Source: an uncultured bacterium
Lineage (GTDB): Bacteria; Cloacimonadota; Cloacimonadia; Cloacimonadales; Cloacimonadaceae
Assembly (NCBI GenBank): GCA_937960795.1
Contig: CALGPA010000058.1
Location: forward strand, 1-23,028
Direction of reading: 5' to 3'
DNA: 23,028 nt
Shown here: one piece after another, positions 6,562-15,488 of the stretch
How the letters are laid out: every line of letters begins with the position of its first letter
Position numbering within the stretch: the first letter of the stretch is position 1
Made by a program: the position numbers and the translations under genes
Notes under the pieces: model-generated
What the model was told of the DNA's origin: nothing
The model's input: the letters and a program-made list of their open reading frames with translations, nothing else
The model's database searches: none

Positions 6562-7751
6562 AGTTGATTTTCTCCTTTAGATTTATATAGCTTGGTCACT
6601 CTTTCTTCGATGAGATTTATGACCGCTTCAGATGAATATTTTTTCTGAATCAATGAGCGTCCGGATTTGCCGATCTGTTCCATAACTTTAATGTTTTGGA
6701 TGAGGCTCTCTGTTTTCTGCACAAAAGCATTATTGTCTTGGGCGATCATCATCTCAACCTCATCATGAGCATCAAGGCTCTGAGCGACGTTTTCAGTGGT
6801 GACCACGGGGATACCGCATGCCATCGCTTCGAGAACTTTATTTTGGATTCCGGCACTAAAGTATAATGGAGCGATGAAGATATCGCTCTCAACAAGCTCT
6901 TGGTAGAGATCAGGGACAAAGCCGAGAACCTTGGTATTGTTCTTGCCATCAAGTGCCAAAACTTCAGCAGAAGGTTGAGCTCCGACAATTCTGAATTCCA
7001 GATCAGGGTGTTTTCGCAAGAGAGCAGGCATGATCTTCTCAGAAACGTTTTGAGCAGCCACCACATTGTGTGGGACGCTCATATTCCCCGTAAAAATGAG
7101 CCTGCCTCCAAAATCATGTTTGGCACGTGTCTTGGGGATGAGGACCTGATTTGGCATGATGATGCTCCCGGGGTGGTCATTGAGTCCCAGACTTTGTTTG
7201 TCGATTTCTGAGATAATCCAGTTTTCTGCAAATAGATCAGCGACTTTGCGCTCGTAGGCGACAGTTCTTTTTACTTCAGATCTGAAAAAGATCTTTGAGA
7301 ATCCTTTGAGATGGTCGAGACGGCGGCTGTATTCCAAGGATATGCAATCCGTATAATCTAGGATGACTTTGGCATTCTTGATGTCTTCAGCGTAGGGAAC
7401 CATCCGGATTAGGTGACAATATACGATGTCAAAATCGTGTAATTCCTGAAGTTCAGCTATCTTTCTCTTGACTGCAGGGTTATGATAGTATGCCACCTGA
7501 AAGGGGCGTTTGGAAAAGATGTTTTTGAGCATGTTCCAAGCTGCCCTAACGATGCTGTGTCTAACAAAATGACTTTCAGGATAGTCTTCGGCAAGGCATT
7601 TAATCGATTCTCTGTCCGTTTTTGGGTCAACCATTGTGACGAGACTTAGATCTCCCAGATTGGCGAGCTGCTTCAGAAGAAACAGCGTCCGCACCTTATC
7701 ACCCCTATCAGGAGGATATGGTATGCGAGAACTAAGGAATAGAATCTTCAA
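6558..7751 (-). CDS. GT4-type glycosyltransferase
   Basis: GT-B-fold glycosyltransferase of about 397 residues. It starts KILFLSSRIPYPPDRGDKVRT-like (the Rossmann opening plus the PPDRGDK acceptor-side loop), has LIFTGNMSVPHN, FRIVGAQPS, VLGFVPDLYQEL and IAPLYFSAGIQNKVLEAMACG, which together match the TIGR03087-like sugar transferases of exopolysaccharide clusters. I place the start at TTG (7749-7751): GGAG lies five bases upstream, and TTG overlaps the previous TGA stop as TTGA. The longest in-frame reading begins at 7814 inside the upstream gene and has no family support for its first 20 residues. Role: adds one sugar to a lipid-linked repeat unit at the inner membrane; donor and linkage cannot be read from sequence. 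Confidence 0.87.
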   Translation of the reverse strand: MKILFLSSRIPYPPDRGDKVRTLFLLKQLANLGDLSLVTMVDPKTDRESIKCLAEDYPESHFVRHSIVRAAWNMLKNIFSKRPFQVAYYHNPAVKRKIAELQELHDFDIVYCHLIRMVPYAEDIKNAKVILDYTDCISLEYSRRLDHLKGFSKIFFRSEVKRTVAYERKVADLFAENWIISEIDKQSLGLNDHPGSIIMPNQVLIPKTRAKHDFGGRLIFTGNMSVPHNVVAAQNVSEKIMPALLRKHPDLEFRIVGAQPSAEVLALDGKNNTKVLGFVPDLYQELVESDIFIAPLYFSAGIQNKVLEAMACGIPVVTTENVAQSLDAHDEVEMMIAQDNNAFVQKTESLIQNIKVMEQIGKSGRSLIQKKYSSEAVINLIEERVTKLYKSKGENQL

Positions 7752-9994
7752 TTTAACTCCATTTGTAGCAGATCTTTGAATATCTTGATGTAAGCCTCTT
7801 CTTCTGCTTCCCATGATAGCTTGTTTTGAACCAGATTTTTACCGACCTGCCCCATTTTTTGGAGCAGTGCACTATCAGAGAGCAGAGCATCTAGCTTTTC
7901 TGTGATCAGATCCATATTTTGTGGATCAAGGTATATCCCGGCAGGACTGCTGTCAAGTAGTTTGATATTAGTGTGAAGATCTGAAACCATGATTGGAAGG
8001 CCTGCTGCCATGTATTCGAAGATCTTGGTGGAAAGAGCGTAGAGGTTGTTGGGTTTTTTGTCGATGAGCATCAAGCCAAGAGCGGATTTGGCAAAGATGT
8101 CAGCTGCTTGGTCCCGATTTACGTAGCCATACTCCACGACTTTGGCAAATCCCGGCATAGTCAGCAATTCATCGCGATAGGATGGGGGATCATAGTTCCC
8201 GGCAAGATGAAAGCGGCAGTCGACATTCTCGATGGCTTTGACGATCTGAGTGATGCCTCTCTCCCGATTGATGTTACCGATGTAGCATATGTTTCGGCTA
8301 GTGTATCTTGTGGGGTCATCCTCTATACCTGTCCACTCTTTAAGCAGCGGGTAGTTGTGGATGATAGGAATATTGTTAAAATCCTCAGATATGTGCTCTG
8401 TAGCAGCAATCCCTTGATCGAGTATTTTAAGAGCTGTCTTTTCCACGATTGAAATCAACTTTGAGAGGATGAATCCTTTGGTCTTGGAAAGATACTCTTT
8501 GTGCAGCATCAAGGCACCGTAGGACTCATGGATGTCATAAACCACGGGTTTGCGAGTGATCATTTTTAAGAGTACGGCCACGGGTAGCAGCTCAGGATCA
8601 TGGATCTGATAGGCATCTGCCGAAATGTATAAAGCTTTTCTTAGTATCCTTAAGGGGGCTGAGATGATCCGGGTAAAGCGATTGTCACTGGATCCTACAT
8701 CGTGGATGATGACCCCGGCTTTGCGTTCATGGCGTTTGCCATCAGCCACGACCAAATGAACCTTGAATCCGGCATTATGCAGGCTTACGCACTGTTTGAA
8801 AAATACACGAACATCGGTGCGCATATGGACAGAGCTGAGGTGACAGATGCGATGCTCCTTTTTGGGAGAGGGGTACTCTGCCAGGGTCTGAGCTATGACA
8901 GATTGGATATCATAGTGCTCTTTGGCGAAACTCGCGATGTAGGTTCTATCCCAATCCGCCAAGATTAGCGACCGGATGCCCTCAGCCAGAAGAGAGGCGT
9001 CGTCGGCTGGCACCAATATCCCTGTCTCTGCAGTCACTATATTTTCGCTACCGCCATTGATGGTCGCCACGACAGGTAGCCCCGACGCCATTGCTTCCAC
9101 TACTACCAGGCCAAAGCTTTCACAGAAGCTGGGGTGGACCAAGGCATCGTGTTCAGCTAATAGTTTTGCAACTTCGTGCGGGGCCTTTGCGCCATGGAAA
9201 GTCACTCGATCTGGAAGATCAAGCTTGCGGGCAAGGCTTTGAAGCCGGGCTTTGTAATCTCCATCACCGACGATGCTGAGCATGATCGTATCATCCAGCT
9301 TTGCCAAGGCTTCTAGGAGGACGTGGATCCCTTTTGAGTGGATTAAGTTACCAATGTAAATCAGCTTGTGAATCTTGCGATCATCGAAGGATGGCATGAA
9401 ATCATCTAAAGCAATGCCATTGGGGATGGTGACGACCTTGCTCTGAGGAACACCAAAACCGGTCATGGCATCGCGAATCCGATCTGAAACAGCAACGACT
9501 TTGTGAGCTGAGTTATAGGCAGGAATCATCATGTTTCTCAGATATCTTTTGGATAGCAGCTTATCCACGACGCCATGGTGCTCAGTAATCAGGTAGGGTA
9601 TCCCCAAAGTCTTTGATATTTTGTATACGGCTATTCCATCCGGTAGGCAGAAATTTGCATGCAGGCTGTCGATCTTCTTGCTCTTATGGATCGCCCATAC
9701 TATGGGAATGACGGCAAGATACTCGAAGAAAGGGACAAAGGCGCGTAAGATGTTTCCGGGCAGAAGTATAAAGCGAGGATGCCAAATGCGGATCCTCCTC
9801 TCCCCTTGCTTCTCATGACGCACAAAGGGGATCACGCCTGTCTTCTTGCGGCGCATTCCCAGAAAGAATGGAACCGGAGCTATCACTTCGATATCAATGT
9901 CCTTGGGGTAGTGGTGAAGGCTTTTTAGAATGAATATCCCTTTTCCCGGTTCCATGGGATTTGGGAAGATGCTGTTTACAAAAACAATGCGCAT
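7748..9994 (-). CDS. Tandem fusion of two GT4-type glycosyltransferases
   Basis: 748 residues, about twice the normal length of a GT4 enzyme. Domain 1 (1-375) opens MRIVFVNSIFPNP and has TEHHGVVDK, VAVSDRIRDAM, IPNGIALDDF, YIGNLIHSKGIHVLL, and a textbook E-x7-E motif in FCESFGLVVVEAMASG (E292, E300). Domain 2 (381-748) restarts with the typical opening HRICHLSSVHMRTDVRVF, then VYDIHESYGAL, ICYIGNINRERGI and LSTKIFEYMAAGLPIMVSD; it lacks the first Glu of E-x7-E. Almost no linker separates them, as if two adjacent operon genes merged. AGGA sits just before the ATG; the gene begins four bases after the flippase stop and overlaps the next glycosyltransferase by four. Likely adds two successive sugars to the same lipid-linked chain; this is inference. 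Confidence 0.88.
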   Translation of the reverse strand: MRIVFVNSIFPNPMEPGKGIFILKSLHHYPKDIDIEVIAPVPFFLGMRRKKTGVIPFVRHEKQGERRIRIWHPRFILLPGNILRAFVPFFEYLAVIPIVWAIHKSKKIDSLHANFCLPDGIAVYKISKTLGIPYLITEHHGVVDKLLSKRYLRNMMIPAYNSAHKVVAVSDRIRDAMTGFGVPQSKVVTIPNGIALDDFMPSFDDRKIHKLIYIGNLIHSKGIHVLLEALAKLDDTIMLSIVGDGDYKARLQSLARKLDLPDRVTFHGAKAPHEVAKLLAEHDALVHPSFCESFGLVVVEAMASGLPVVATINGGSENIVTAETGILVPADDASLLAEGIRSLILADWDRTYIASFAKEHYDIQSVIAQTLAEYPSPKKEHRICHLSSVHMRTDVRVFFKQCVSLHNAGFKVHLVVADGKRHERKAGVIIHDVGSSDNRFTRIISAPLRILRKALYISADAYQIHDPELLPVAVLLKMITRKPVVYDIHESYGALMLHKEYLSKTKGFILSKLISIVEKTALKILDQGIAATEHISEDFNNIPIIHNYPLLKEWTGIEDDPTRYTSRNICYIGNINRERGITQIVKAIENVDCRFHLAGNYDPPSYRDELLTMPGFAKVVEYGYVNRDQAADIFAKSALGLMLIDKKPNNLYALSTKIFEYMAAGLPIMVSDLHTNIKLLDSSPAGIYLDPQNMDLITEKLDALLSDSALLQKMGQVGKNLVQNKLSWEAEEEAYIKIFKDLLQMELN

Positions 9995-9998
9995 TGTC

Positions 9999-11318
9999 CT
10001 AACCTCTGAGTCTGTTGTAGAGCGTATTTACCATCATTCCCATGCTCATAAAGTCTTCTTTTCTGAAGATAAGGCTATCTATCTTTTGGTCTTTGAATGT
10101 ATTGAAATACCAAAGCATTAGGGCGATTAGCCATAAGGGGTAAGCGATGGATGAGGCAATTGCCGCTCCGAGATAGCCCCACTGCGGAATGACCAATACA
10201 CTGATGATGAGCTTGATCAGCATTGCAATGGCAGGGGCGATGATGGTGAAGATCGGGAATCCCTTGCTCCATAGGAAAGTATTGAATAGCGAACCAAGGG
10301 TCAGCCCAAAGATCGCCGGGATCAGATAGATGAAGGTCGAGTATGCCCCGATGTATGCACTTGTATACATGAAGTTGATGACAAATTGTCCAAAAATGAC
10401 CATGCCAAAAATGCAGACAAGATTGAAGACGGTCATCAAGATGAAGATCTTGCGTAGTATGTCCAGGGATGCACTATCGTCATTCATGGCGGAGAATTTG
10501 TTTAGCAGCACGACACCTATCATATTGCTGGTAACGCTGATAATATCGATGAAATTGATGGCGAGCATATAGATGCCAAGATCGGAGAAGCTTCCCATTT
10601 GCTTGAGGATCAGGACATCCACTCGGGTCATCATCAAGGTCATATACTCACTTAAAAAGGCCTTGAAGCCTAAGGAGTAGGATCTCTTGACCAAAGGCAG
10701 ATCCCATCGGAAACTAAAATTCATCTTGCGGGTGATCCTAAAGTGGAAGAATATGCTGATTAAGAGCATTACTAAGACATATAGAAGATAGCTGCCTTCC
10801 ATCCGATAAGCAGAAGGAAAGAGCCAAAAAAGAGGCAGGATCAGACTCATGAACAGCACGGTGGGAAGGGTCAATAGTAGTGAATAGTCCTTGATTCTAT
10901 TCATGCCTATGGACATCACCTTCTGCCTGTGATGAAGCTGGAAAAGAGCAATATAGATGCTCAAAGCAAGCACGATGTATGGCTGATAGCTATTTGAGCC
11001 GAGGATCTGCCTAGAGAAAAACTGAAAGATGATTACGCTAATGATCATGCTGATTGCAAAAAATACCAAAGACATGCTATACAGAGCATTAGGATCAGCT
11101 TTATCTCTTTGCAAGCTGTACATCAAGGATTTGGAAACGCCCAGATCAAGCAGCATCCACACTACAGAATTTACCGTGAACAGATATACATACTGTCCTC
11201 TGAGCTCAGGCCCCAAGAACCTTGCCAGATACCAATTTGCGACAAAGGAAGCCAGCATCGTGATGGCCTGGGAGCTGGTGGTAAAAGCTATGTTTCTCTT
11301 AAGATTTATCTCGCTCAC
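9999..11318 (-). CDS. Polysaccharide/lipid-linked oligosaccharide flippase (Wzx-like, MVF/MATE superfamily)
   Basis: Very hydrophobic protein of about 439 residues with roughly 12-14 membrane segments. The opening NIAFTTSSQAITMLASFVANWYLARFLGPE-type region (split here at residues 9-40), followed by LGVSKSLMYSL, is typical of Wzx/RfbX flippases that move undecaprenyl-linked repeat units across the inner membrane. No polymerase (Wzy) or O-antigen ligase is in the window. I use GTG (11316-11318), which overlaps the EamA gene by 20 bases; the longer reading to 11360 adds residues that the neighbour already encodes in another frame. Ribosome site weak (TTGGATA about ten bases upstream), so translation is probably coupled to the upstream gene. 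Confidence 0.85.
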   Translation of the reverse strand: MSEINLKRNIAFTTSSQAITMLASFVANWYLARFLGPELRGQYVYLFTVNSVVWMLLDLGVSKSLMYSLQRDKADPNALYSMSLVFFAISMIISVIIFQFFSRQILGSNSYQPYIVLALSIYIALFQLHHRQKVMSIGMNRIKDYSLLLTLPTVLFMSLILPLFWLFPSAYRMEGSYLLYVLVMLLISIFFHFRITRKMNFSFRWDLPLVKRSYSLGFKAFLSEYMTLMMTRVDVLILKQMGSFSDLGIYMLAINFIDIISVTSNMIGVVLLNKFSAMNDDSASLDILRKIFILMTVFNLVCIFGMVIFGQFVINFMYTSAYIGAYSTFIYLIPAIFGLTLGSLFNTFLWSKGFPIFTIIAPAIAMLIKLIISVLVIPQWGYLGAAIASSIAYPLWLIALMLWYFNTFKDQKIDSLIFRKEDFMSMGMMVNTLYNRLRG

Positions 11319-12210
11319 GCTGCAGTATCCAATAGATCCATACACGACGACTAAGGGCAAGCATTATCAAGATCATGCCGATGATCTGCCAATGGCTGAG
11401 ATTCTCTGATAAAAAATAGAATGCCAAGATCGAGGCAAGTGCCGGTTTTAGAAAGAAATAGAAAGATGCTCGAGCAGCGCTAAGCTCTTTCATCGCTTCA
11501 AAGTATAGGACGTACGCCAAGCCTGAAACCACGACTCCAAGATAAACAATTAGAATGATTGTTTTGAAAGATAAAGCAAAGGCCATGCTCTGCCCTATTA
11601 TGAGATTGATGATGCTGAGCACTACCCCTCCGATAAGAAAAGCGAAGGAATTTGTGATCAGATTCCCATACTGAGCCACAGCCCATTTGGTGAGTACGGT
11701 GTAAAGCCCAAAAGTGATGCCTGCAAGAAGGGCAAAAAGTACACCCAGCGGGAGATTGATAAAGTTGTGTAGAAAAAGTTCTTTCTCGCCCAAGACAAGG
11801 ACGATGATCCCCGCAAAGCCTATCAAAAAACCATAAACTTGGATCTTGCTGACTTGTTCTTTCAGGATAAAGATGGCAAAGATGCTCACAAAAATGGGGT
11901 TCATGCTCACGATCATGGCGGTTAGCGACGCTTTACCGTAATAGATGGCCAATTGTAAAAGCAGCATACTGATAACTACGTTTAGGATTCCCAAAACGCT
12001 CAGCTTCAGTATGCTGCTTGTGGATATCTTTATCTTATTCAGAGTCCACTTTCTGATCGCAAAAGGCGCTATGCAGGCTCCACCGATTAGGAATCTCCAA
12101 GCTGTGATTGCAAAGGGAGATAGAGCATCTCCCAGCAATTTGCCGCTGAGCTCCAAGGTAGACCATATACATATCGTTATGAGACAGTATAAGTGACTCT
12201 TGAGTTTCAA
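11299..12210 (-). CDS. EamA/DMT-family membrane transporter
   Basis: 303 residues with two EamA repeats and about ten membrane segments. Repeat 1 contains IWSTLELSGKLL and ITAWRFLIGG; repeat 2 contains FGLYTVLTKWAV and ASFYFFLKPALASILAFYFLSE, the family's signature region. Members export metabolites, and some sit in cell-envelope clusters; the substrate cannot be deduced. The start codon is TTG (12208-12210), one base after the stop of the secreted-protein gene; the first transmembrane helix begins at residue 6, so a much later start is unlikely. No good ribosome site is visible, so it probably relies on coupling. The 3' end overlaps the flippase start by 20 bases. Confidence 0.87.
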   Translation of the reverse strand: MKLKSHLYCLITICIWSTLELSGKLLGDALSPFAITAWRFLIGGACIAPFAIRKWTLNKIKISTSSILKLSVLGILNVVISMLLLQLAIYYGKASLTAMIVSMNPIFVSIFAIFILKEQVSKIQVYGFLIGFAGIIVLVLGEKELFLHNFINLPLGVLFALLAGITFGLYTVLTKWAVAQYGNLITNSFAFLIGGVVLSIINLIIGQSMAFALSFKTIILIVYLGVVVSGLAYVLYFEAMKELSAARASFYFFLKPALASILAFYFLSENLSHWQIIGMILIMLALSRRVWIYWILQRERDKS

Positions 12211-12211
12211 G

Positions 12212-13897
12212 TTACTTCATCAAGACCATTTTGCGGGTGGAGCTGTAGCTTCCGGATTTGAGGCGGAAGAAATAAACTCCACTGGTGGCGATAGAGCCGT
12301 TGTTGTCAAGACCATCCCATACAAGAGTATTTACTCCTGCTTGGGTTTGGGGGATATCAAAGCTCTTTACTACTTGTCCTTTTTGGTTGAAGATCACGAT
12401 CTCTGCCGGTGCCGGATCTTGCATCTGAAATTGGATGGTAGTAGTGGGGTTAAACGGATTGGGGTAGTTGCCCATAAGCTTTACTTGTGCCGGGACCAAG
12501 GTCGGATCATCGACTGAGACCGGGTTGAAGTCAGCCAGCATACGAGGAGTGATCTGAGCAGTGCTCTGATAATGAGCAATGATTCCCCTGATGCTAAAGC
12601 TGCCGGTGTGCATAGGAGTGCCGATATAGTCCACATCATAGAAGCTTGTGCGGAAGGTCATCTGACCGGTTGCATCTGTGATGTCATAGCTAACGGCAGG
12701 ATCTGTGCTATAGTCGCCGCTGGGATTGACAAAACTGACGTCATTGATCATTACCATGCGGGATTGATGTGTGTTAAATCCGATGTCGCCATTGATGTCA
12801 GCAATTGTAAGACTGGGGACATGGACGTCATTTCCGCTTGATACTGCCTGTCCGGGATCTTGGGTCGGGATAAACTGCAGGGTTTCAAAATAGTAGTTCA
12901 ACCTTCCGGTGAGACCGACCACAGCGTCGCCAAGCTCGTAGGAGCTGGTGATTACGCCAGGTTGATCGTCGATCAGGATGGCGCCGGTGCTATCTTGAAA
13001 ATACTTTTGATTGCGATTGCTTTGTTGGAAGGTGAGGATCGCAGGTGATGTCAGCTGATACACTGTTTGGTTGTCGGCTTCTTGCTGTCTGAGCTCGGCG
13101 AGATCGCTCACGCCCACGACAAAGCCGTAGTTTGCGACGACGATGGCGCTGGGCTCATAGCCGTCTGCATATCCTCTGGCTTTGAGGGTGCTGGGGCTAT
13201 CTATGAGCACCGGGCTTGTGAACAGTGTGGAGCTTTGGTCAGGATCACTACCATCTGTGGTGTAATAGATGCTGGCGCCTTCAGTGCTTGTGCTGATAGT
13301 CACGTTTACGGGATCTGCATAGTGTCCGGCGGGAGGATCGAAAGTGGGGTTTGCCACAAACTGCATTCCGCTGCCATAAGCAGTCCAGCTGACGTTGTCG
13401 ATTGTCACTTGTCGATTGTTTGATCCACCTTGGATGTTACGAATCTCCATGCTGAATTCACCGGGAACGTTTACGCCATTTACTACAAACTCATGGATGG
13501 TGTCGTCTCCACCTTGAGGGCTACCAAAGATCTCGGAATCAGCAATCCATATATCGTTGATATACAGAGCCAATTGACGATCTCCGGCACCTGTGTAGGC
13601 CTTGCGCATTTGCATTGAGAAGTTTCCGATGCCGCCCTCGATGGGACCGGATACGATCCTGCTGGGGACTTCGCTTCTTCTCAATATCATGCCGTTCCCA
13701 TCAATGGAATTGTCATTGCTTCCTGCGACTGAGCCGGTCACGTGATAATAGTTCCAAACAACTCCGTTTTCACCTATGAAGTCACCATCAACGTAGTTGG
13801 TGCCGGTGTAATCGAAGTTATCAAAGGTCTCGAGTCCTTGCGCCCAAACGGCTACCGCCGCTATCAGGCAAATTGTCAGAGTGATCACTTTTTTCAT
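12212..13897 (-). CDS. Secreted multidomain protein with chitobiase-C-like, OB-fold-like and C-terminal sorting domains
   Basis: 561 residues from the ATG preceded by GGAGG at six bases; a longer reading from 13909 would put that site inside the coding region. Signal peptide MKKVITLTICLIAAVAVWAQ. Residues 21-175 form a beta-rich region of lectin-like appearance; 183-258 match the CHB_HEX_C_1 domain (PAGHYADPVNVTIST, YYTTDGSDPD, LKARGYADGYEPS); 265-460 resemble the OB-fold domains found in secreted nucleases and adhesins of Bacteroidetes-like bacteria, but with no nuclease attached; 478-561 form a FlgD-Ig/type-9-like sorting module (NYPNPFNPTTTIQF, VWDGLDNNG, SGVYFFRLKSG). No catalytic motif recognised, so a surface-binding role is plausible. 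It heads the polysaccharide operon and is followed one base later by the EamA gene. Confidence 0.85.
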   Translation of the reverse strand: MKKVITLTICLIAAVAVWAQGLETFDNFDYTGTNYVDGDFIGENGVVWNYYHVTGSVAGSNDNSIDGNGMILRRSEVPSRIVSGPIEGGIGNFSMQMRKAYTGAGDRQLALYINDIWIADSEIFGSPQGGDDTIHEFVVNGVNVPGEFSMEIRNIQGGSNNRQVTIDNVSWTAYGSGMQFVANPTFDPPAGHYADPVNVTISTSTEGASIYYTTDGSDPDQSSTLFTSPVLIDSPSTLKARGYADGYEPSAIVVANYGFVVGVSDLAELRQQEADNQTVYQLTSPAILTFQQSNRNQKYFQDSTGAILIDDQPGVITSSYELGDAVVGLTGRLNYYFETLQFIPTQDPGQAVSSGNDVHVPSLTIADINGDIGFNTHQSRMVMINDVSFVNPSGDYSTDPAVSYDITDATGQMTFRTSFYDVDYIGTPMHTGSFSIRGIIAHYQSTAQITPRMLADFNPVSVDDPTLVPAQVKLMGNYPNPFNPTTTIQFQMQDPAPAEIVIFNQKGQVVKSFDIPQTQAGVNTLVWDGLDNNGSIATSGVYFFRLKSGSYSSTRKMVLMK

Positions 13898-13936
13898 AAT
13901 TTCCTCCATGAAATTACGCTGTCTAACTTAGTTCTT

Positions 13937-13964
13937 CTTATAAATGCTTTCATCATCACCAAAA
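13937..13964 (-). promoter_or_regulatory. Candidate promoter for the secreted-protein/polysaccharide operon
   Basis: In the 74-base gap after cdsA, the minus strand has TTTTGG (13959-13964), 16 bases, then TATAAG (13937-13942). Transcription would start about 33 bases before the ATG, upstream of its GGAGG site. The -35 match is weak and no terminator follows cdsA, so read-through from prfB-uppS-cdsA is equally possible. Confidence 0.3.
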
Positions 13965-13971
13965 GGTGCGA

Positions 13972-14763
13972 CTATGCAAAAATCAATAAAGCAACATACA
14001 AAAAGCTTCCCGCTAAAAGTATGCTATCGGCACGGTCAAGAATTCCGCCATGACCCGGGATAAGTTTTGAACTATCCTTCACGCCACAATAGCGTTTGAG
14101 CATGGATTCCAGCAAGTCACCTAATTGGCCAAAAACGCCGGCAGCCAGCACCAAGATGCCTAGCTCAAGCGCGCTGAAATATCGGAATCCCAATATATAG
14201 ATTATGGCAGCTATCAGCAACGGAGAAATCACCCCTGCGACAAATCCTTCTAGGCTTTTGCGAGGGCTAATCTGCGTGACTCCACGTCGTTTCCCAAAAC
14301 GCATGCCAATAAAATAAGCCATTGTATCCACTATCCATATCATCATTATTAAGGCAAGTAAAATCTTCTTAACATTCAGATGCCATGATATGCTCACCAG
14401 CATTGCCGGCAATACTGCAGTATAGAATATACCAAATATTGCAGATAAAAGACTCGGTACGCTGAGAGAGAGATCCCAGTTTATGATAAAATAAACTGCG
14501 AAAAAAAGCGCGGCAAACCAGAGGATTGCGATCTGATATTGGGGGACTAAGACCCAGAGGCTATAGGTCAAAGGAGCCATAAAAACGAATATCTTTGGGA
14601 TAATGACATTTTTGCGGCTCATCATTTGCTGATATTCAGATGCTCCGATTATGCTGAGGATCAAAAACGCGATAAAGAGTGGCCAAGATTCATACCAAAG
14701 GGCTATGATGAGGATTGGGATAAAGATCAGTGACACGATGATCCGGCTTGCCAATTCCTTCAT
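13972..14763 (-). CDS. cdsA: Phosphatidate cytidylyltransferase
   Basis: Makes CDP-diacylglycerol from CTP and phosphatidic acid, the branch point for membrane phospholipids. 263 residues, about seven or eight membrane segments. The diagnostic C-terminal block is intact: ISPRKSLEGFVAG, GQLGDLLESMLKR, CGVKDSSKLIPGHGG and ILDRADSILL, containing the conserved Asp residues that bind the divalent metals. ATG overlaps the uppS stop as ATGA, with GGAGG nine bases upstream. The uppS-cdsA pair is a widespread arrangement in bacteria, there often followed by dxr and rseP; here the run ends and a secreted protein follows. Confidence 0.95.
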   Translation of the reverse strand: MKELASRIIVSLIFIPILIIALWYESWPLFIAFLILSIIGASEYQQMMSRKNVIIPKIFVFMAPLTYSLWVLVPQYQIAILWFAALFFAVYFIINWDLSLSVPSLLSAIFGIFYTAVLPAMLVSISWHLNVKKILLALIMMIWIVDTMAYFIGMRFGKRRGVTQISPRKSLEGFVAGVISPLLIAAIIYILGFRYFSALELGILVLAAGVFGQLGDLLESMLKRYCGVKDSSKLIPGHGGILDRADSILLAGSFLYVALLIFA

Positions 14764-15488
14764 TGACCTATGCCTCCGAATCTTCTTGTTCGTCTCTGAT
14801 AATCGAGCAGAGCAAGAAGCATTTCCTTTTTCCCAAAGTCAGGCCATAAGGTCTCTGTGATATAGATCTCAGAATACGCTGATTGCCAAAGCAGAAAGTT
14901 TGAAAGCCGCATTTCTCCGCTGGTTCGTATAATGAGATCCGGATCAGGGATGCCGCAACTGTATAAATGATCACCGAAAGTCTCTGGGCTTAGCTCGGAT
15001 ATCTCCTTGGGACTGAGCTTCTTGATAGCCTCGATAATCTCTAGTCTGCCTCCATAGTTGAAGGCAATATTGACTTGCATTCCGGAGTTAGCATGCGTCC
15101 GGGCAGCCATCTCGTGGATTTCTTTCAGATAGTCACTATCCAAGCCTTGCTCTGAACCCAAAAACTTGACGATGATATTCTGCTTATTAAGTGTGGGGAT
15201 TTCCTTGATCAGATGATCTTTTAAAAGCTTAAGAAGACCCTTTATCTCATCTTCGGGTCTATTCCAATTCTCTGTGGAAAACGCATAGAAAGTGACGTAT
15301 TTAAGATCCAGCTCCACTCCAAGTTCCACTATATTGCGAACAGATCTCGCACCTTGCCGATGACCGTAGAGCCGCGGCCGTTTTCGTTTCTTTGCCCATC
15401 TGCCATTTCCATCCATTATAATGCCAATGTGCTTGGGAAGCTTTTGAAGATCCAATCTATCCAAAAGATCTTGATAATCCTTAGCCAT
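14760..15488 (-). CDS. uppS: Isoprenyl transferase (undecaprenyl diphosphate synthase)
   Basis: Cis-prenyltransferase that extends farnesyl diphosphate with isopentenyl diphosphate to make the C55 carrier for peptidoglycan, LPS and polysaccharide units. 242 residues, normal length. Seen: HIGIIMDGNGRWA with the catalytic Asp26 (DGNGRW at 26-31), GHRQGA, YAFSTENWNRP, FNYGGRLEI and the C-terminal IIRTSGEMRLSNFLLWQSAY (diphosphate-binding RTSGE-R-SNF). The start overlaps prfB by eight bases, with GAGG four bases before ATG. Its product is the lipid on which the glycosyltransferases and flippase encoded downstream are expected to work. Confidence 0.96.
   Translation of the reverse strand: MAKDYQDLLDRLDLQKLPKHIGIIMDGNGRWAKKRKRPRLYGHRQGARSVRNIVELGVELDLKYVTFYAFSTENWNRPEDEIKGLLKLLKDHLIKEIPTLNKQNIIVKFLGSEQGLDSDYLKEIHEMAARTHANSGMQVNIAFNYGGRLEIIEAIKKLSPKEISELSPETFGDHLYSCGIPDPDLIIRTSGEMRLSNFLLWQSAYSEIYITETLWPDFGKKEMLLALLDYQRRTRRFGGIGQ

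Noticed and set aside
13067..13423. Plus-strand open frames of 118 and 89 codons inside the secreted-protein gene
   Set aside because: They mirror the low-complexity beta-rich coding sequence of the opposite strand; the minus-strand gene has a signal peptide, ribosome site and recognised domains.
13957..13968. CACC-aaaa-GGTG hairpin after cdsA as a terminator
   Set aside because: Only four base pairs and no U-tract in the minus-strand direction.
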